The notes beneath the pieces were generated by a model. The model was not told the origin of the DNA and searched no databases. It was given only the letters and a program-made list of their open reading frames with translations. The translations under genes were made by a program, and so were the position numbers. DNA of 64,000 nucleotides. It comes from Pseudocitrobacter faecalis (GTDB lineage Bacteria; Pseudomonadota; Gammaproteobacteria; Enterobacterales; Enterobacteriaceae). Location of the stretch: contig QNRL01000006.1 of assembly GCA_003315335.1 (NCBI GenBank), forward strand, positions 327,834 through 391,833. The letters are read 5' to 3'. Positions 51,739 through 64,000 of the stretch are shown in pieces. Each line of letters begins with the position of its first letter. Position 1 is the stretch's first letter.

Positions 51739-53643
51739 TTATTCGCTCTGGAGCATCGCTTCCAGTTGTTCCTGCGCGTCCAGCCAGGCCATCTCTGCGT
51801 CTTCCAGCCCTGCTTTTGCCTGCGCCTGCTGTTGCAGACATTCGGTCAGTTCAGCTTTGCGGCTCTGATCGTAAAGGTCGCTGTCGCCCAGTTTCTCTTC
51901 AGCGCTGGCAAGCTGCGCGTTGAGTTTCTCCATCTCTTTTTCCAGGCGGGCGATCTCCTTGCGCAGTGGCTGCGTAAGCGTACGCAGCTCGGCTTCACGA
52001 CGTTTCTGATCTTTACGTGCCTGGGCGCTGTTGACGTTATCTTTCGGTGCGTCCTCTGCCTGCGCTTCTTGTTTTTGCGAATCGCTCAGCCACTTCTGAT
52101 AATCCTCCAGGTCGCCGTCGAACGGTTCGACTTTGCCATCGTGCACCAGATAGAGATCATCGGTGGTCGAGCGCAGCAGGTGACGGTCGTGCGAGACAAC
52201 GACCAGTGCGCCTTCAAACTCAATCAATGCTTCAGTCAACGCCTGACGCATATCGAGGTCAAGGTGGTTGGTTGGTTCATCGAGCAGCAGCAGGTTCGGG
52301 CGCTGCCAGACGATTAACGCCAGCACCAGGCGCGCTTTTTCGCCGCCGGAGAAACGCCCGGTTGGCTCGCTCACTTTGTCGCCCTGGAAGCCGAAACCGC
52401 CGAGGTAGTCACGCAGCTTCTGCTCTAACTCCTGCGGCGCTAAGCGCGCGAGATGTTGAATTGGGGATTCATCGGCACGCAGGAACTCCAGTTGATGCTG
52501 AGCAAAGTAGCCAAGCTTAATGCCTTTCGCCAGACCAATCTCGCCGCTTATTGGGGCAAGTTCCCCCGCCAGCATTTTAATCAGCGTCGATTTACCCGCG
52601 CCGTTACGCCCCAGCAGGCCAATGCGTGAGCCGGGTACCAGATTCAGTTTAATGGAGTCGAGAATAATGCGCTCGCCGTAGCCCGCGCTGACTTTCTCCA
52701 TTTTAAGAAGCGGGCTTGGCAGGCTTTCTGGCGCGCGGAAACTAAAGTGGAAGGGGTTATCGACATGTGCCGGGGCGATAAGCTCCATACGTTCCAGCAT
52801 TTTTACGCGGCTTTGTGCCTGTTTCGCTTTGCTGGCTTTGGCTTTAAAGCGGTCGATAAAACTTTGCAGATGCGCGACGCGCTGCTGCTGGCTTTCATAG
52901 GTGGCCTGCTGCTGGGCAAGACGCGTAGCACGCTGACGCTCAAAGGAGCTGTAGTTGCCGGTGTACTCGAACATCGACTGCTGTTCGATATGAATAATTT
53001 TGTCGACGATCGGATCGAGGAAGTCGCGGTCATGGGAAATCAGGATCAGCGTGCCCTGATAGCTCTTCAGCCATTTCTCCAGCCAGATAACGGCGTCAAG
53101 ATCGAGGTGGTTCGTCGGTTCATCGAGCAGCAGTAAATCGGAGCGGCAAATCAGCGCCTGCGCCAGGTTTAAACGCATACGCCAACCGCCCGAAAAGTCG
53201 CTGACCGGGTTGTTCAACTGCTCATTACTGAAGCCAAGACCATGCAGCAGACTGGACGCACGTGAGCGGATGGTCCACGCGTCGATGGCGTCCAGCTTTC
53301 CGTGTACGGTGGCGATGGCGTGGCCATCGTTGCGCTCGTTGGCGGCATTCAGTTGCGCTTCAAGCTGACGATATTCGCGATCGCCGTCAATAACATACTC
53401 CAGCGCGGGCTCCGCAAGGGCAGGCGTTTCCTGATTCACCCAGGCCAGTTGCCAGTTGCCAGGGAAGGTAAAGCTACCGCCATCGGCGCTTAACTCGTTC
53501 TTCAATAACGCCAGCAGCGTGGATTTGCCGCAGCCGTTTTTCCCCACCAGGCCGACTTTTTGCCCTGGGTTGATGGTGGCCGTTGCGTTGTCCAGCAGGA
53601 CGCGCACGCCGCGTCGAATTTGTAACGAGGAGAAAACAATCAT
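51739..53643 (-). CDS. yheS: ABC-F family ATPase YheS
   Basis: A 634-residue soluble protein with two ABC cassettes, ABC-F type; members bind the ribosome E site and act on translation. Cassette 1 has Walker A GKNGCGKST at about 34-42, signature FSGGWRMRL and LLLDEPTNHLD. Cassette 2 has GRNGAGKST, FSGGEKARL and LLLDEPTNHLD. The linker (about 240-300) is charged, and the last 100 residues form an E/K/Q-rich coiled coil. In K-12 yheT follows; here mdcR does. It is divergent from kefG. Confidence 0.95.
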   Translation of the reverse strand: MIVFSSLQIRRGVRVLLDNATATINPGQKVGLVGKNGCGKSTLLALLKNELSADGGSFTFPGNWQLAWVNQETPALAEPALEYVIDGDREYRQLEAQLNAANERNDGHAIATVHGKLDAIDAWTIRSRASSLLHGLGFSNEQLNNPVSDFSGGWRMRLNLAQALICRSDLLLLDEPTNHLDLDAVIWLEKWLKSYQGTLILISHDRDFLDPIVDKIIHIEQQSMFEYTGNYSSFERQRATRLAQQQATYESQQQRVAHLQSFIDRFKAKASKAKQAQSRVKMLERMELIAPAHVDNPFHFSFRAPESLPSPLLKMEKVSAGYGERIILDSIKLNLVPGSRIGLLGRNGAGKSTLIKMLAGELAPISGEIGLAKGIKLGYFAQHQLEFLRADESPIQHLARLAPQELEQKLRDYLGGFGFQGDKVSEPTGRFSGGEKARLVLALIVWQRPNLLLLDEPTNHLDLDMRQALTEALIEFEGALVVVSHDRHLLRSTTDDLYLVHDGKVEPFDGDLEDYQKWLSDSQKQEAQAEDAPKDNVNSAQARKDQKRREAELRTLTQPLRKEIARLEKEMEKLNAQLASAEEKLGDSDLYDQSRKAELTECLQQQAQAKAGLEDAEMAWLDAQEQLEAMLQSE

Positions 53644-53799
53644 AAGGCGCCGTATGTTCTGGGTATGTTAAATTGTCATTGTGATAATGTAATGTGGTGA
53701 GCGAATCGCCACACCGGGCCGCAATGGTAGCCCAAAATGATGACGATACACAAAATCATTCCTGCTGCGCGTGCGCCCGGAAATGATAAACGGAGGGGA

Positions 53800-54354
53800 A
53801 TGATGTCGCAGACGCCGAAAGTATTGCTGCTGTATGCCCATCCGGAATCACAGGACTCGGTAGCGAACCGGGTTTTGCTCAAACCTGCCACGCAGCTGAG
53901 CAATGTGACCGTGCATGACTTGTACGCAAACTATCCTGATTTTTTTATTGATATCCCGCGTGAACAGGCGCTACTGCGCGAGCACGAGGTGATTGTGTTC
54001 CAGCATCCGCTTTATACCTACAGTTGCCCGGCGCTGCTTAAAGAGTGGCTCGACCGGGTGCTCAGCCGCGGCTTTGCCAGCGGGGTGGGGGGCAACCAAC
54101 TGGCGGGAAAGTACTGGCGTAGCGTCATTACTACAGGTGAACCGGAAAGCGCCTACCGTTATGACGCGCTGAACCGCTACCCGATGAGCGATATTTTACG
54201 TCCCTTTGAACTGACCGCGGCGATGTGTCGCATGCACTGGATGAATCCGATGATCATCTACTGGGCTCGCCGTCAATCGCCGGAAGCGCTGGCGAGCCAT
54301 GCGAGAGCCTATGGCGAGTGGCTCGCCTCACCGATTTCACCAGGAGGCCGCTGA
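53800..54354 (+). CDS. kefG: KefB ancillary flavoprotein KefG
   Basis: A 184-residue flavodoxin-fold quinone oxidoreductase-like protein needed for full activity of KefB. Segments [31 protein letters not shown] and [12 protein letters not shown] are typical of the KefF/KefG group. The ATG at 53800 (followed by a second ATG) gives the exact K-12 length; SD GGAGG precedes it. Its stop codon shares a base with the kefB start. Confidence 0.95.
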   Translation: MMSQTPKVLLLYAHPESQDSVANRVLLKPATQLSNVTVHDLYANYPDFFIDIPREQALLREHEVIVFQHPLYTYSCPALLKEWLDRVLSRGFASGVGGNQLAGKYWRSVITTGEPESAYRYDALNRYPMSDILRPFELTAAMCRMHWMNPMIIYWARRQSPEALASHARAYGEWLASPISPGGR

Positions 54355-56159
54355 TGGAAGGTTCGGATCTGTTACTGGCCGGTGTGCTGTTTCTGTTTGC
54401 CGCGGTGGTGGCGGTGCCGCTCGCTGCCCGTTTGGGCATTGGCGCAGTACTGGGCTACCTGCTGGCGGGGATTGCTATCGGCCCGTGGGGGCTGGGTTTT
54501 ATCAGCGACGTCGATGAAATTCTTCATTTTTCGGAGTTAGGTGTCGTCTTCCTGATGTTTATTATCGGGCTTGAACTGAACCCGGCCAAGCTCTGGCAAC
54601 TCCGGCGACCTATCTTCGGTATTGGTGCGGCACAAGTCATGTTGAGTGCATTTATCCTCGGCGGCCTGTTGCTGCTGACAGATTTCTCCTGGCAAGCGGC
54701 GGTGATTGGCGGGCTGGGCCTGGCGATGTCGTCAACGGCGATGGCGTTGCAACTGATGCGTGAGAAGGGGATGAACCGTAGTGAATCGGGGCAACTCGGT
54801 TTTTCGGTGCTGCTGTTTCAGGATTTAGCGGTGATCCCCGCGCTGGCGCTGGTACCGCTGCTGGCGGGATCGGGCGATGACCATTTTGACTGGATGTCCA
54901 TCGGCATGAAGGTGCTGGTGTTTGGTGGCGTACTGATTGGTGGACGCTATCTGTTGCGTCCGGTGTTCCGCTTTATTGCGGCGTCGGGCGTGCGTGAAGT
55001 GTTTACGGCGGCGACGCTTCTGTTGGTGTTGGGCTCCGCACTGTTTATGGATGCGCTGGGGCTGTCGATGGCTCTCGGAACGTTTATCGCCGGGGTGCTG
55101 CTGGCGGAAAGTGAATATCGCCATGAACTGGAAACAGCAATCGAGCCCTTTAAGGGGCTGCTGCTGGGGCTGTTCTTTATTTCTGTGGGCATGGCGCTCA
55201 ATCTTGGCGTGCTCTACACCCACATTCTGTGGGTGGTCGGCAGTGTGGTGGTGCTGGTGGCAGTGAAAACGCTGGTGCTGTATGTGCTGGCGCGACTGCA
55301 TGGACTGCGTAGCTCCGAGCGGATGCAGTTCGCTGGCGTACTCAGCCAGGGTGGCGAGTTCGCGTTTGTGCTTTTTTCCGCCGCATCGAGCGTGAAGCTG
55401 TTTAAAGGCGACCAGATGGCGCTGCTGCTGGTGACCGTAACCCTGTCAATGATGACCACACCACTGCTGATGAAAACAATCGACCGTGTGCTGTCGCGCC
55501 GCTTCAACGGCCCGGAAGAAGAAGAGGAAGCGCCGTGGGTGGAAGACGATAAGCCGCAGGTGATTGTGGTTGGCTTTGGCCGTTTTGGTCAGGTGATTGG
55601 TCGTTTGCTGATGGCGAACAAGCTGCGCATCACCGTGCTGGAGCGCGATATCAGTGCGGTAAACCTGATGCGAAAATATGGCTATAAGGTCTACTACGGC
55701 GACGCGACGCAGGTTGAGTTACTGCGTTCTGCCGGTGCGGAGCAGGCGCAGTCGATAGTCATCACCTGTAACGACCCGGAGGACACCATGAAGCTGGTGG
55801 AAATCTGCCAGCAGCATTTTCCTCACCTCAATATTATGGCGCGTGCCCGGGGACGTGTGGAAGCGCACGAACTGCTGCAGGCGGGCGTGTTACAGTTTTC
55901 CCGTGAGACCTTTTCCAGCGCGCTGGAACTGGGGCGTAAGGCGCTCATCTCGACGGGAATGCATCCGCATCAGGCACAGCGGGCGCAACTGCACTTCCGT
56001 CGCCTCGATATGCGGATGCTGCGCGAGCTGATGCCGGTGCATAGCGATACACAGCAGATTTCGCGCGTACGGGAAGCCCGGCGTGAACTGGAAGAAATCT
56101 TCCAGCGAGAGATGCAACAAGAGCGACGCCAACTGGATGGCTGGGACGAATTTGAATAA
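54354..56159 (+). CDS. kefB: Glutathione-gated potassium efflux antiporter KefB
   Basis: A 601-residue inner-membrane K+/H+ antiporter that protects against electrophiles. The CPA2 membrane domain (about 1-385) is followed by an RCK/TrkA-N domain with [11 protein letters not shown] near 408 and a charged C-terminal tail. A longer frame from 54225 lies inside kefG; the ATG at 54354 overlaps the kefG stop (TGATG) and gives the K-12 length. yheV follows 10 bp later. Confidence 0.96.
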   Translation: MEGSDLLLAGVLFLFAAVVAVPLAARLGIGAVLGYLLAGIAIGPWGLGFISDVDEILHFSELGVVFLMFIIGLELNPAKLWQLRRPIFGIGAAQVMLSAFILGGLLLLTDFSWQAAVIGGLGLAMSSTAMALQLMREKGMNRSESGQLGFSVLLFQDLAVIPALALVPLLAGSGDDHFDWMSIGMKVLVFGGVLIGGRYLLRPVFRFIAASGVREVFTAATLLLVLGSALFMDALGLSMALGTFIAGVLLAESEYRHELETAIEPFKGLLLGLFFISVGMALNLGVLYTHILWVVGSVVVLVAVKTLVLYVLARLHGLRSSERMQFAGVLSQGGEFAFVLFSAASSVKLFKGDQMALLLVTVTLSMMTTPLLMKTIDRVLSRRFNGPEEEEEAPWVEDDKPQVIVVGFGRFGQVIGRLLMANKLRITVLERDISAVNLMRKYGYKVYYGDATQVELLRSAGAEQAQSIVITCNDPEDTMKLVEICQQHFPHLNIMARARGRVEAHELLQAGVLQFSRETFSSALELGRKALISTGMHPHQAQRAQLHFRRLDMRMLRELMPVHSDTQQISRVREARRELEEIFQREMQQERRQLDGWDEFE

Positions 56160-56169
56160 AAGGTGAAGT

Positions 56170-56370
56170 ATGGCGGTACGTAAACGGTTTATCGCGGGCG
56201 CGAAATGCCCGGCGTGTCAGGCGCAGGATTCCATGGCCATGTGGCGCGAAAATAATGTTGATATTGTTGAATGTGTTAAGTGCGGTCATCAGATGCGGGA
56301 AGCGGATAAAGAAGCGCGCGAGCACGTTCGCAAAGATGAGCAAGTGATTGGCATTTTTCATCCCGACTAG
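56170..56370 (+). CDS. yheV: Zinc-ribbon-like protein YheV
   Basis: A 66-residue protein of unknown function with two CxxC pairs, C13/C16 and C35/C38, likely to bind zinc. It matches K-12 YheV in length. It lies 10 bp after kefB and is probably cotranscribed with kefGB. About 94 bp separate it from slyD. Confidence 0.93.
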   Translation: MAVRKRFIAGAKCPACQAQDSMAMWRENNVDIVECVKCGHQMREADKEAREHVRKDEQVIGIFHPD

Positions 56371-56464
56371 CGTTATCGCTCGCCTTTTTTTAAGCTAAGG
56401 GGTACACGGGTGCAGAATTCCGCTACAATCTGCGCCACTATTCTTCCCTTGCTCAGGAGATATC

Positions 56465-57049
56465 ATGAAAGTAGCAAAAGACCTGGTGGTCAGCCTGGCC
56501 TATCAGGTACGTACAGAAGACGGTGTGTTGGTTGATGAGTCTCCGGTAAGTGCGCCGCTGGACTATCTGCATGGTCACGGTTCCCTGATCTCTGGCCTGG
56601 AAACAGCGCTGGAAGGTCACGAAGTTGGCGATAAATTCGATGTGGCTGTCGGCGCGAACGACGCTTACGGTCAGTATGACGAAAACCTGGTGCAGCGCGT
56701 TCCTAAAGACGTGTTCATGGGCGTTGACGAACTGCAGGTTGGCATGCGCTTCCTGGCAGAAACTGACCAGGGCCCGGTTCCGGTTGAAATCACTGAAGTT
56801 GAAGACGATCACGTTGTGGTTGATGGTAACCACATGCTGGCGGGTCAGAATCTGAAATTTAACGTGGAAGTTGTGGCTATCCGTGAAGCTACCGAAGAAG
56901 AACTGGCTCATGGCCACGTTCACGGTGCGAACGGTCACGACCACGATCACGATCATGACCACGATGGTTGCTGCGGCGGCCACGGTCACGATCATGGTCA
57001 CGAACACGGTAAAGGCGGTTGTGGTAACGGCGGTTGCGGTTGCCATTAA
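56465..57049 (+). CDS. slyD: Peptidyl-prolyl isomerase and metallochaperone SlyD
   Basis: A 194-residue cytosolic FKBP-type isomerase with an inserted IF chaperone domain (about 75-130) and a metal-binding tail. From about residue 150 the tail is rich in His, Asp, Gly and Cys (HDHDHDHDHDGCCGG ... GCGCH), which binds nickel and serves hydrogenase maturation. K-12 SlyD has 196 residues with the same plan. It is convergent with slyX across a shared terminator. Confidence 0.97.
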   Translation: MKVAKDLVVSLAYQVRTEDGVLVDESPVSAPLDYLHGHGSLISGLETALEGHEVGDKFDVAVGANDAYGQYDENLVQRVPKDVFMGVDELQVGMRFLAETDQGPVPVEITEVEDDHVVVDGNHMLAGQNLKFNVEVVAIREATEEELAHGHVHGANGHDHDHDHDHDGCCGGHGHDHGHEHGKGGCGNGGCGCH

Positions 57050-57093
57050 TTTAGCCTTCGCCGGACAAGGGGCTTGCGCCGCTATCCGGCAAC

Positions 57094-57121
57094 AAAAAAG
57101 CGGGAATAATCCCGCTTTTTT
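57094..57121. terminator. Bidirectional terminator between slyD and slyX
   Basis: AAAAAAGCGGGA and TCCCGCTTTTTTT flank an ATAA-type loop, giving a hairpin with a T-run on both strands. It ends both convergent genes. Confidence 0.92.
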
Positions 57122-57127
57122 TACGTC

Positions 57128-57346
57128 TTAATAGTGAGGCGGTGGCGTCTCTTCTGACTGAGACGCGATGTGCGATGGCTGACTGGCCTTCAGTTTTTCC
57201 GTCAGTAACCGCAGATGTTCACGTAGCTTCGACATTTCCAGCTCATGCTGGGTGACCGTCTGGTTAAGATCTTCAATGGTGATCTCCTGAAACGCCAGGC
57301 GGCTTTCAAGTTCTTCCATCCGCGCTTCAATACTCATTTCTTGCAT
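57128..57346 (-). CDS. slyX: SlyX protein
   Basis: A 72-residue protein, almost entirely one coiled coil, function unknown. It matches K-12 SlyX ([14 protein letters not shown] ... EETPPPHY). Two adjacent ATG codons exist (57349 and 57346); the second gives the K-12 length and a better spacing from AGAGG. It is divergent from fkpA. Confidence 0.93.
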   Translation of the reverse strand: MQEMSIEARMEELESRLAFQEITIEDLNQTVTQHELEMSKLREHLRLLTEKLKASQPSHIASQSEETPPPHY

Positions 57347-57439
57347 CATTAACCTCTTCGCTGTTAGTTCCGGCGTACTTCCCGGTGCCGCGGATTCTAC
57401 TTAACTTTCGGCACCCACGCAGCATTCCTTCGTCAAGGG

Positions 57440-57468
57440 GGAAACTAATTTAAACAAAAATAGTCTGA
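57440..57468 (+). promoter_or_regulatory. Candidate sigma-E promoter of fkpA
   Basis: A -35-like GGAAACT (57440-57446) is followed after 17 bp by a -10-like TCTGA (57464-57468), close to the sigma-E consensus GGAACTT-N16-TCTGA. E. coli fkpA is a known sigma-E regulon member. The site is about 110 bp upstream of the fkpA start. Confidence 0.65.
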
Positions 57469-57579
57469 AAAGTGTCGAGAATCAGGAGCGTTCGTATGTA
57501 GATTTGTTCTGCAAGGCTATATAGTACGCTTCTCACTTAGTAAATCTTGGGGCGAGAGGCCCCGGCCCTGGAGAGATGG

Positions 57580-58398
57580 ATGAAATCACTGTTTAAAGTA
57601 ACGCTTCTGGCAACCACGATGGCCGTTGCACTGAATGCGCCGCTGGCGTTTGCCGCTGACTCCGCGAAAACTGCAGCAGCCGCAGAAAGCAAATCCGCTT
57701 TCAAAAACGACGACCAGAAATCCGCCTATGCACTGGGTGCATCGTTGGGTCGTTACATGGAAAACTCCCTGAAAGAACAGGAAAAACTGGGCATCAAACT
57801 GGATAAAGATCAGCTGATCGCCGGTGTTCAGGATGCGTTTGCTGATAAGAGCAAACTGTCCGATCAGGAAATCGAGCAAACACTGCAGGCTTTCGAAGCG
57901 CGCGTGAAGTCTTCCGCTCAGGCGAAGATGGAAAAAGACGCCGCGGATAACGAAGCGAAAGGTAAAGAGTACCGCGCGAAATTTGCTAAAGAAAAAGACG
58001 TGAAAACCTCGTCTACTGGTCTGCTCTACAAAGTAGAGAAAGCGGGTACCGGTAGCGCGCCGACCGATAGCGACACCGTGGTGGTCAACTACAAAGGTAC
58101 GCTTATCGACGGTAAAGAGTTCGATAACTCTTATACCCGTGGCGAACCGCTCTCCTTCCGTCTTGATGGCGTGATCCCTGGCTGGACTGAAGGCCTGAAA
58201 AACATCAAGAAAGGTGGCAAAATCAAACTGGTTATCCCACCGGATCTGGCTTACGGTAAAACCGGCGTTCCGGGGATCCCGGCTAACTCCACCCTGGTCT
58301 TCGACGTTGAACTGTTAGACGTTAAGCCAGCACCAAAAGCGGACGCGAAAGCTGACGCTGCGCCAGCTGAGAAAGCGGCAACCGCAGATAAAAAATAA
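57580..58398 (+). CDS. fkpA: Periplasmic FKBP-type isomerase and chaperone FkpA
   Basis: A 272-residue periplasmic protein with a signal peptide ending PLAFA near residue 25. The N-terminal helical dimerisation/chaperone domain (about 30-135) precedes the FKBP domain (about 150-250; VVNYKGTLIDGKEFDNSY, VIPGWTEGL). The tail is a Lys/Ala-rich repeat (PKADAKADAAPAEKAA). The ATG at 57580 matches K-12 MKSLFKVTLL; the longer upstream frame is rejected. Confidence 0.97.
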   Translation: MKSLFKVTLLATTMAVALNAPLAFAADSAKTAAAAESKSAFKNDDQKSAYALGASLGRYMENSLKEQEKLGIKLDKDQLIAGVQDAFADKSKLSDQEIEQTLQAFEARVKSSAQAKMEKDAADNEAKGKEYRAKFAKEKDVKTSSTGLLYKVEKAGTGSAPTDSDTVVVNYKGTLIDGKEFDNSYTRGEPLSFRLDGVIPGWTEGLKNIKKGGKIKLVIPPDLAYGKTGVPGIPANSTLVFDVELLDVKPAPKADAKADAAPAEKAATADKK

Positions 58399-58406
58399 GA
58401 GTCTGA

Positions 58407-58436
58407 CCGCCGCCGCCCACTGGGCGGCGGCTTTTT
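58407..58436 (+). terminator. Rho-independent terminator of fkpA
   Basis: CCGCCGCCCA and TGGGCGGCGG form a 10-bp GC-rich stem followed by TTTTT, 8 bp after the fkpA stop codon. Confidence 0.93.
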
Positions 58437-58562
58437 ATTACCTGCCTGATATAATTAATGCTGGAAAGCGCCTGATGCGCGTATTACTTTAGATCCCCCT
58501 ATTAGTGATGAGCCTGCCCTGACAACATAACGACAGGCTCCTGAAAAGGAGTGCTTTTTTAC

Positions 58563-59285
58563 ATGTCCAGGTCGCTTTTAACCAACGAAACCAGTGAACT
58601 TGATTTACTGGATCAACGTCCTTTCGATAAAACCGATTTCGAGATCCTGAAGTCCTACGAAGCGGTCGTGGACGGGTTAGCGATGCTCATTGGTTCCCAT
58701 TGTGAAATTGTGCTGCATTCTTTGCAGGACCTGAAGTGCTCGGCCATTCGAATCGCTAACGGTGAACATACCGGGCGGAAAATCGGCTCGCCGATTACCG
58801 ACCTGGCCCTGCGCATGCTGCACGATATGACCGGCGCAGATAGCAGTGTTTCCAAATGCTATTTTACTCGTGCCAAAAGTGGTGTGCTGATGAAGTCCGT
58901 AACTATCGCGATTCGCAACCGCGAACAACGCGTTATCGGGCTGCTGTGCATCAACATGAATCTTGATGTGCCTTTCTCCCAAATCATGAATACCTTTATT
59001 CCGCCGGAAACGCCGGAAGTGAACTCGCAGGTTAACTTTGCCTCTTCGGTTGAAGACCTGGTGACCCAAACGCTGGAGTTCACGATTGAAGAGGTGAATG
59101 CCGATCGCAACGTTTCCAATAACGCTAAAAATCGCCAGATCGTGCTTAACCTTTACGAGAAAGGAATCTTTGATATCAAGGATGCGATTAATCAGGTGGC
59201 CGACCGCCTGAACATCTCCAAACACACGGTGTATCTCTACATCCGCCAGTTCAAGAGCGGCGACTTTGTGGGGCAAGATAAGTAA
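58563..59285 (+). CDS. yheO: YheO, PAS-like/HTH putative regulator
   Basis: A 240-residue protein of the YheO family. An N-terminal PAS-like sensor (about 25-140) is followed by a helix-turn-helix (about 190-235, [20 protein letters not shown]). It is taken to be a DNA-binding regulator; no target is known. The ATG at 58563 gives the K-12 length. Its stop codon shares a base with tusD, so it heads a yheO-tusDCB unit. Confidence 0.93.
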   Translation: MSRSLLTNETSELDLLDQRPFDKTDFEILKSYEAVVDGLAMLIGSHCEIVLHSLQDLKCSAIRIANGEHTGRKIGSPITDLALRMLHDMTGADSSVSKCYFTRAKSGVLMKSVTIAIRNREQRVIGLLCINMNLDVPFSQIMNTFIPPETPEVNSQVNFASSVEDLVTQTLEFTIEEVNADRNVSNNAKNRQIVLNLYEKGIFDIKDAINQVADRLNISKHTVYLYIRQFKSGDFVGQDK

Positions 59286-59671
59286 TGCGTTTTGCCATCA
59301 TGGTGACCGGCCCGGCTTACGGAACGCAACATGCCAGCAGTGCGCTGCAGTTCGCGCAGGCGGTGCTGAGCGAAGGTCACGAGCTTGCCTGCGTGTTCTT
59401 TTATCGCGAGGGCGTCTACAACGCCAATCAGCTTACAGCACCTGCCAGCGATGAGTTTGACGTGGTGCGTGGCTGGCAGAGGCTGCATGATGAACAGGGT
59501 GTCGAGCTGCATATTTGCGTGGCGGCGGCATTACGTCGCGGTGTGACGGACGAAACCGAAGCGAAAAATCTGTCGCTGCCAGGTTTTAATCTTCAGCCGG
59601 GCTTCTCGCTGAGCGGGCTGGGGGCGCTGGCGCAAGCTTCGCTGACCTGCGATCGCATGGTGCAGTTCTGA
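59285..59671 (+). CDS. tusD: tRNA 2-thiouridine sulfur carrier TusD
   Basis: A 128-residue DsrE-fold protein of the TusBCD complex, which passes sulfur from TusA to TusE for 2-thiolation of the wobble uridine by MnmA. The sulfur-accepting cysteine C78 ([10 protein letters not shown]) is present. The start overlaps yheO and the stop overlaps tusC by one base each. Confidence 0.96.
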   Translation: MRFAIMVTGPAYGTQHASSALQFAQAVLSEGHELACVFFYREGVYNANQLTAPASDEFDVVRGWQRLHDEQGVELHICVAAALRRGVTDETEAKNLSLPGFNLQPGFSLSGLGALAQASLTCDRMVQF

Positions 59672-60030
59672 TGAAACGTGTCGCTTTTATTTTTTCGACG
59701 GCGCCGCACGGGAGCGCATCCGGCCGTGAAGGGCTTGATGCCTTGCTGGCCGCCTCCGCATTAAGCGAAGACCTCGGTGTATTTTTCATGGGCGACGGGG
59801 TGTTTCAACTACTGAACGAGCAAAAGCCGTCAGCGGTGCTGGCGCGCGATTACATCGCGACCTTTAAGCTGATGTCGCTCTACGATATTGAGAATGTCTG
59901 GATGTGCGCGGCGTCGCTGCGGGAGCGCGGCTTAGGTGCATCCACGACCTTTGTCACCGATGTTGAGTTGCTGGAGCCTGATGCGCTCCGTCAGCAGCTT
60001 GATGGCTATGATGTGATTCTCCGCTTCTGA
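59671..60030 (+). CDS. tusC: tRNA 2-thiouridine sulfur relay protein TusC
   Basis: A 119-residue DsrF-like subunit of the TusBCD hexamer. The N-terminal [21 protein letters not shown] is typical. It overlaps tusD by one base (TGATG), and tusB follows 7 bp later. Confidence 0.96.
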   Translation: MKRVAFIFSTAPHGSASGREGLDALLAASALSEDLGVFFMGDGVFQLLNEQKPSAVLARDYIATFKLMSLYDIENVWMCAASLRERGLGASTTFVTDVELLEPDALRQQLDGYDVILRF

Positions 60031-60037
60031 GGCGTCT

Positions 60038-60325
60038 ATGCTGCATACCTTAAGTATTTCTCCCTGGCATACGGACATGAACGCGCTGATGCGCGTGCTG
60101 AAAGAGGGGGATGATTTGCTGCTTCGTGCTGATGGCGTGGTGGCTGCAATTGAAGGCAGCCGCTTTCTTGATATCCTCCGTTCCGCCCCCATATCCCTTC
60201 ACGTGCTGCAAGAAGATGTTGAAGCGCGTGGGCTATGTGGTCAAATTTCGAACAGTGTCGTCAGGGTTAGCTATACTGACTTCGTCAGGCTGGCGGTAAA
60301 ACATGCGTCTCAGATGGCCTGGTAG
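60038..60325 (+). CDS. tusB: tRNA 2-thiouridine sulfur relay protein TusB
   Basis: A 95-residue DsrH-like subunit of TusBCD, same length as K-12. [17 protein letters not shown] is conserved. It is the last gene before the str operon promoter. Confidence 0.95.
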   Translation: MLHTLSISPWHTDMNALMRVLKEGDDLLLRADGVVAAIEGSRFLDILRSAPISLHVLQEDVEARGLCGQISNSVVRVSYTDFVRLAVKHASQMAW

Positions 60326-60347
60326 ATGCCAGGTTGTTGTATATTTC

Positions 60348-60376
60348 TTGACACCTTTTCGACACCGCCCTAAAAT
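60348..60376 (+). promoter_or_regulatory. str operon promoter (sigma-70)
   Basis: TTGACA (60348-60353), a 17-bp spacer and TAAAAT (60371-60376): a near-consensus sigma-70 promoter about 75 bp upstream of rpsL. Confidence 0.88.
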
Positions 60377-60383
60377 TCTGCGT

Positions 60384-60824
<441 letters not shown>

Positions 60825-60904
60825 TGGTTCTCCGTTAAGTAAGGCCAAACGTTTTAAATTAATGTCAAACTAAACTCTTTGAGTTTTGGACAATCCTGAA
60901 TTAA

Positions 60905-61390
<486 letters not shown>

Positions 61391-61474
61391 TCCCTTCGGA
61401 GTATTAGTCACCAGGCGGGCGCTTCAGCGAAGCAGCCCGCTTTGGGTTACTTAACTGAACGCCTAAAAAGATAA

Positions 61475-63601
<2,127 letters not shown>

Positions 63602-63614
63602 TCCCCGGGGTTAA

Positions 63615-64000
<386 letters not shown>

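Overview
The window is a stretch of enterobacterial chromosome. It follows the Escherichia coli feo-ompB-mrcA-aroKB-dam-trpS-cysG-nir-crp-kef-slyD-str gene order closely, and almost every protein is recognisable as an ortholog of a K-12 protein. Differences from K-12 point to a genus in the Enterobacter/Leclercia/Lelliottia/Klebsiella area rather than Escherichia itself: a complete malonate decarboxylase cluster sits between yheS and yheT, a cytosine deaminase gene lies beside nirB, and nirC, yhgE and the frl/yhf block are absent. Genus assignment is inference. No IS element, phage, tRNA, rRNA or CRISPR array was seen.

Layout. 1-4017: ferrous iron uptake (feoB 5' part, feoA), tex and greB, all on the minus strand, with an FNR/Fur type control region in front of feoA. 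4233-8102: ompR-envZ and, convergent to it, pckA. 8564-16338: hslO-hslR-yrfG and igaA on the minus strand, divergent nudE, then mrcA (PBP1A). 16458-19732: the tightly overlapping hofMNOPQ DNA-uptake operon. 20002-26454: aroK-aroB-damX-dam-rpe-gph-trpS. 26499-31248: yhfL, cysG, nirD, nirB, i.e. siroheme synthesis plus the NADH nitrite reductase that uses it. 31487-34898: codA, tsgA, ppiA. 35003-39819: yhfG-fic (a Fic toxin/antitoxin-like pair), pabA, argD under tandem ARG boxes, yhfK. 39859-43437: crp, yhfA, prkB-yheU-yheT.

43687-51726 is the main accessory block: mdcABCDEFGH with mdcR. It encodes the four decarboxylase subunits (A, C, D, E), the two enzymes that build and attach the 2'-(5''-triphosphoribosyl)-3'-dephospho-CoA prosthetic group (B, G), the malonyl transferase that primes the carrier protein (H), a transporter (F) and a LysR regulator (R). 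Together these should let the cell take up malonate and decarboxylate it to acetate. The block splits what is in K-12 the adjacent pair yheS-yheT.

51739-64000: yheS, divergent kefG-kefB-yheV, slyD convergent with slyX, fkpA with a sigma-E type promoter, yheO-tusDCB, and the str operon (rpsL, rpsG, fusA, start of tufA). Short dispersed repeats punctuate the region: five REP-type loci and three copies of a different GC-rich palindromic repeat, one of which supplies the stop codon of fic.
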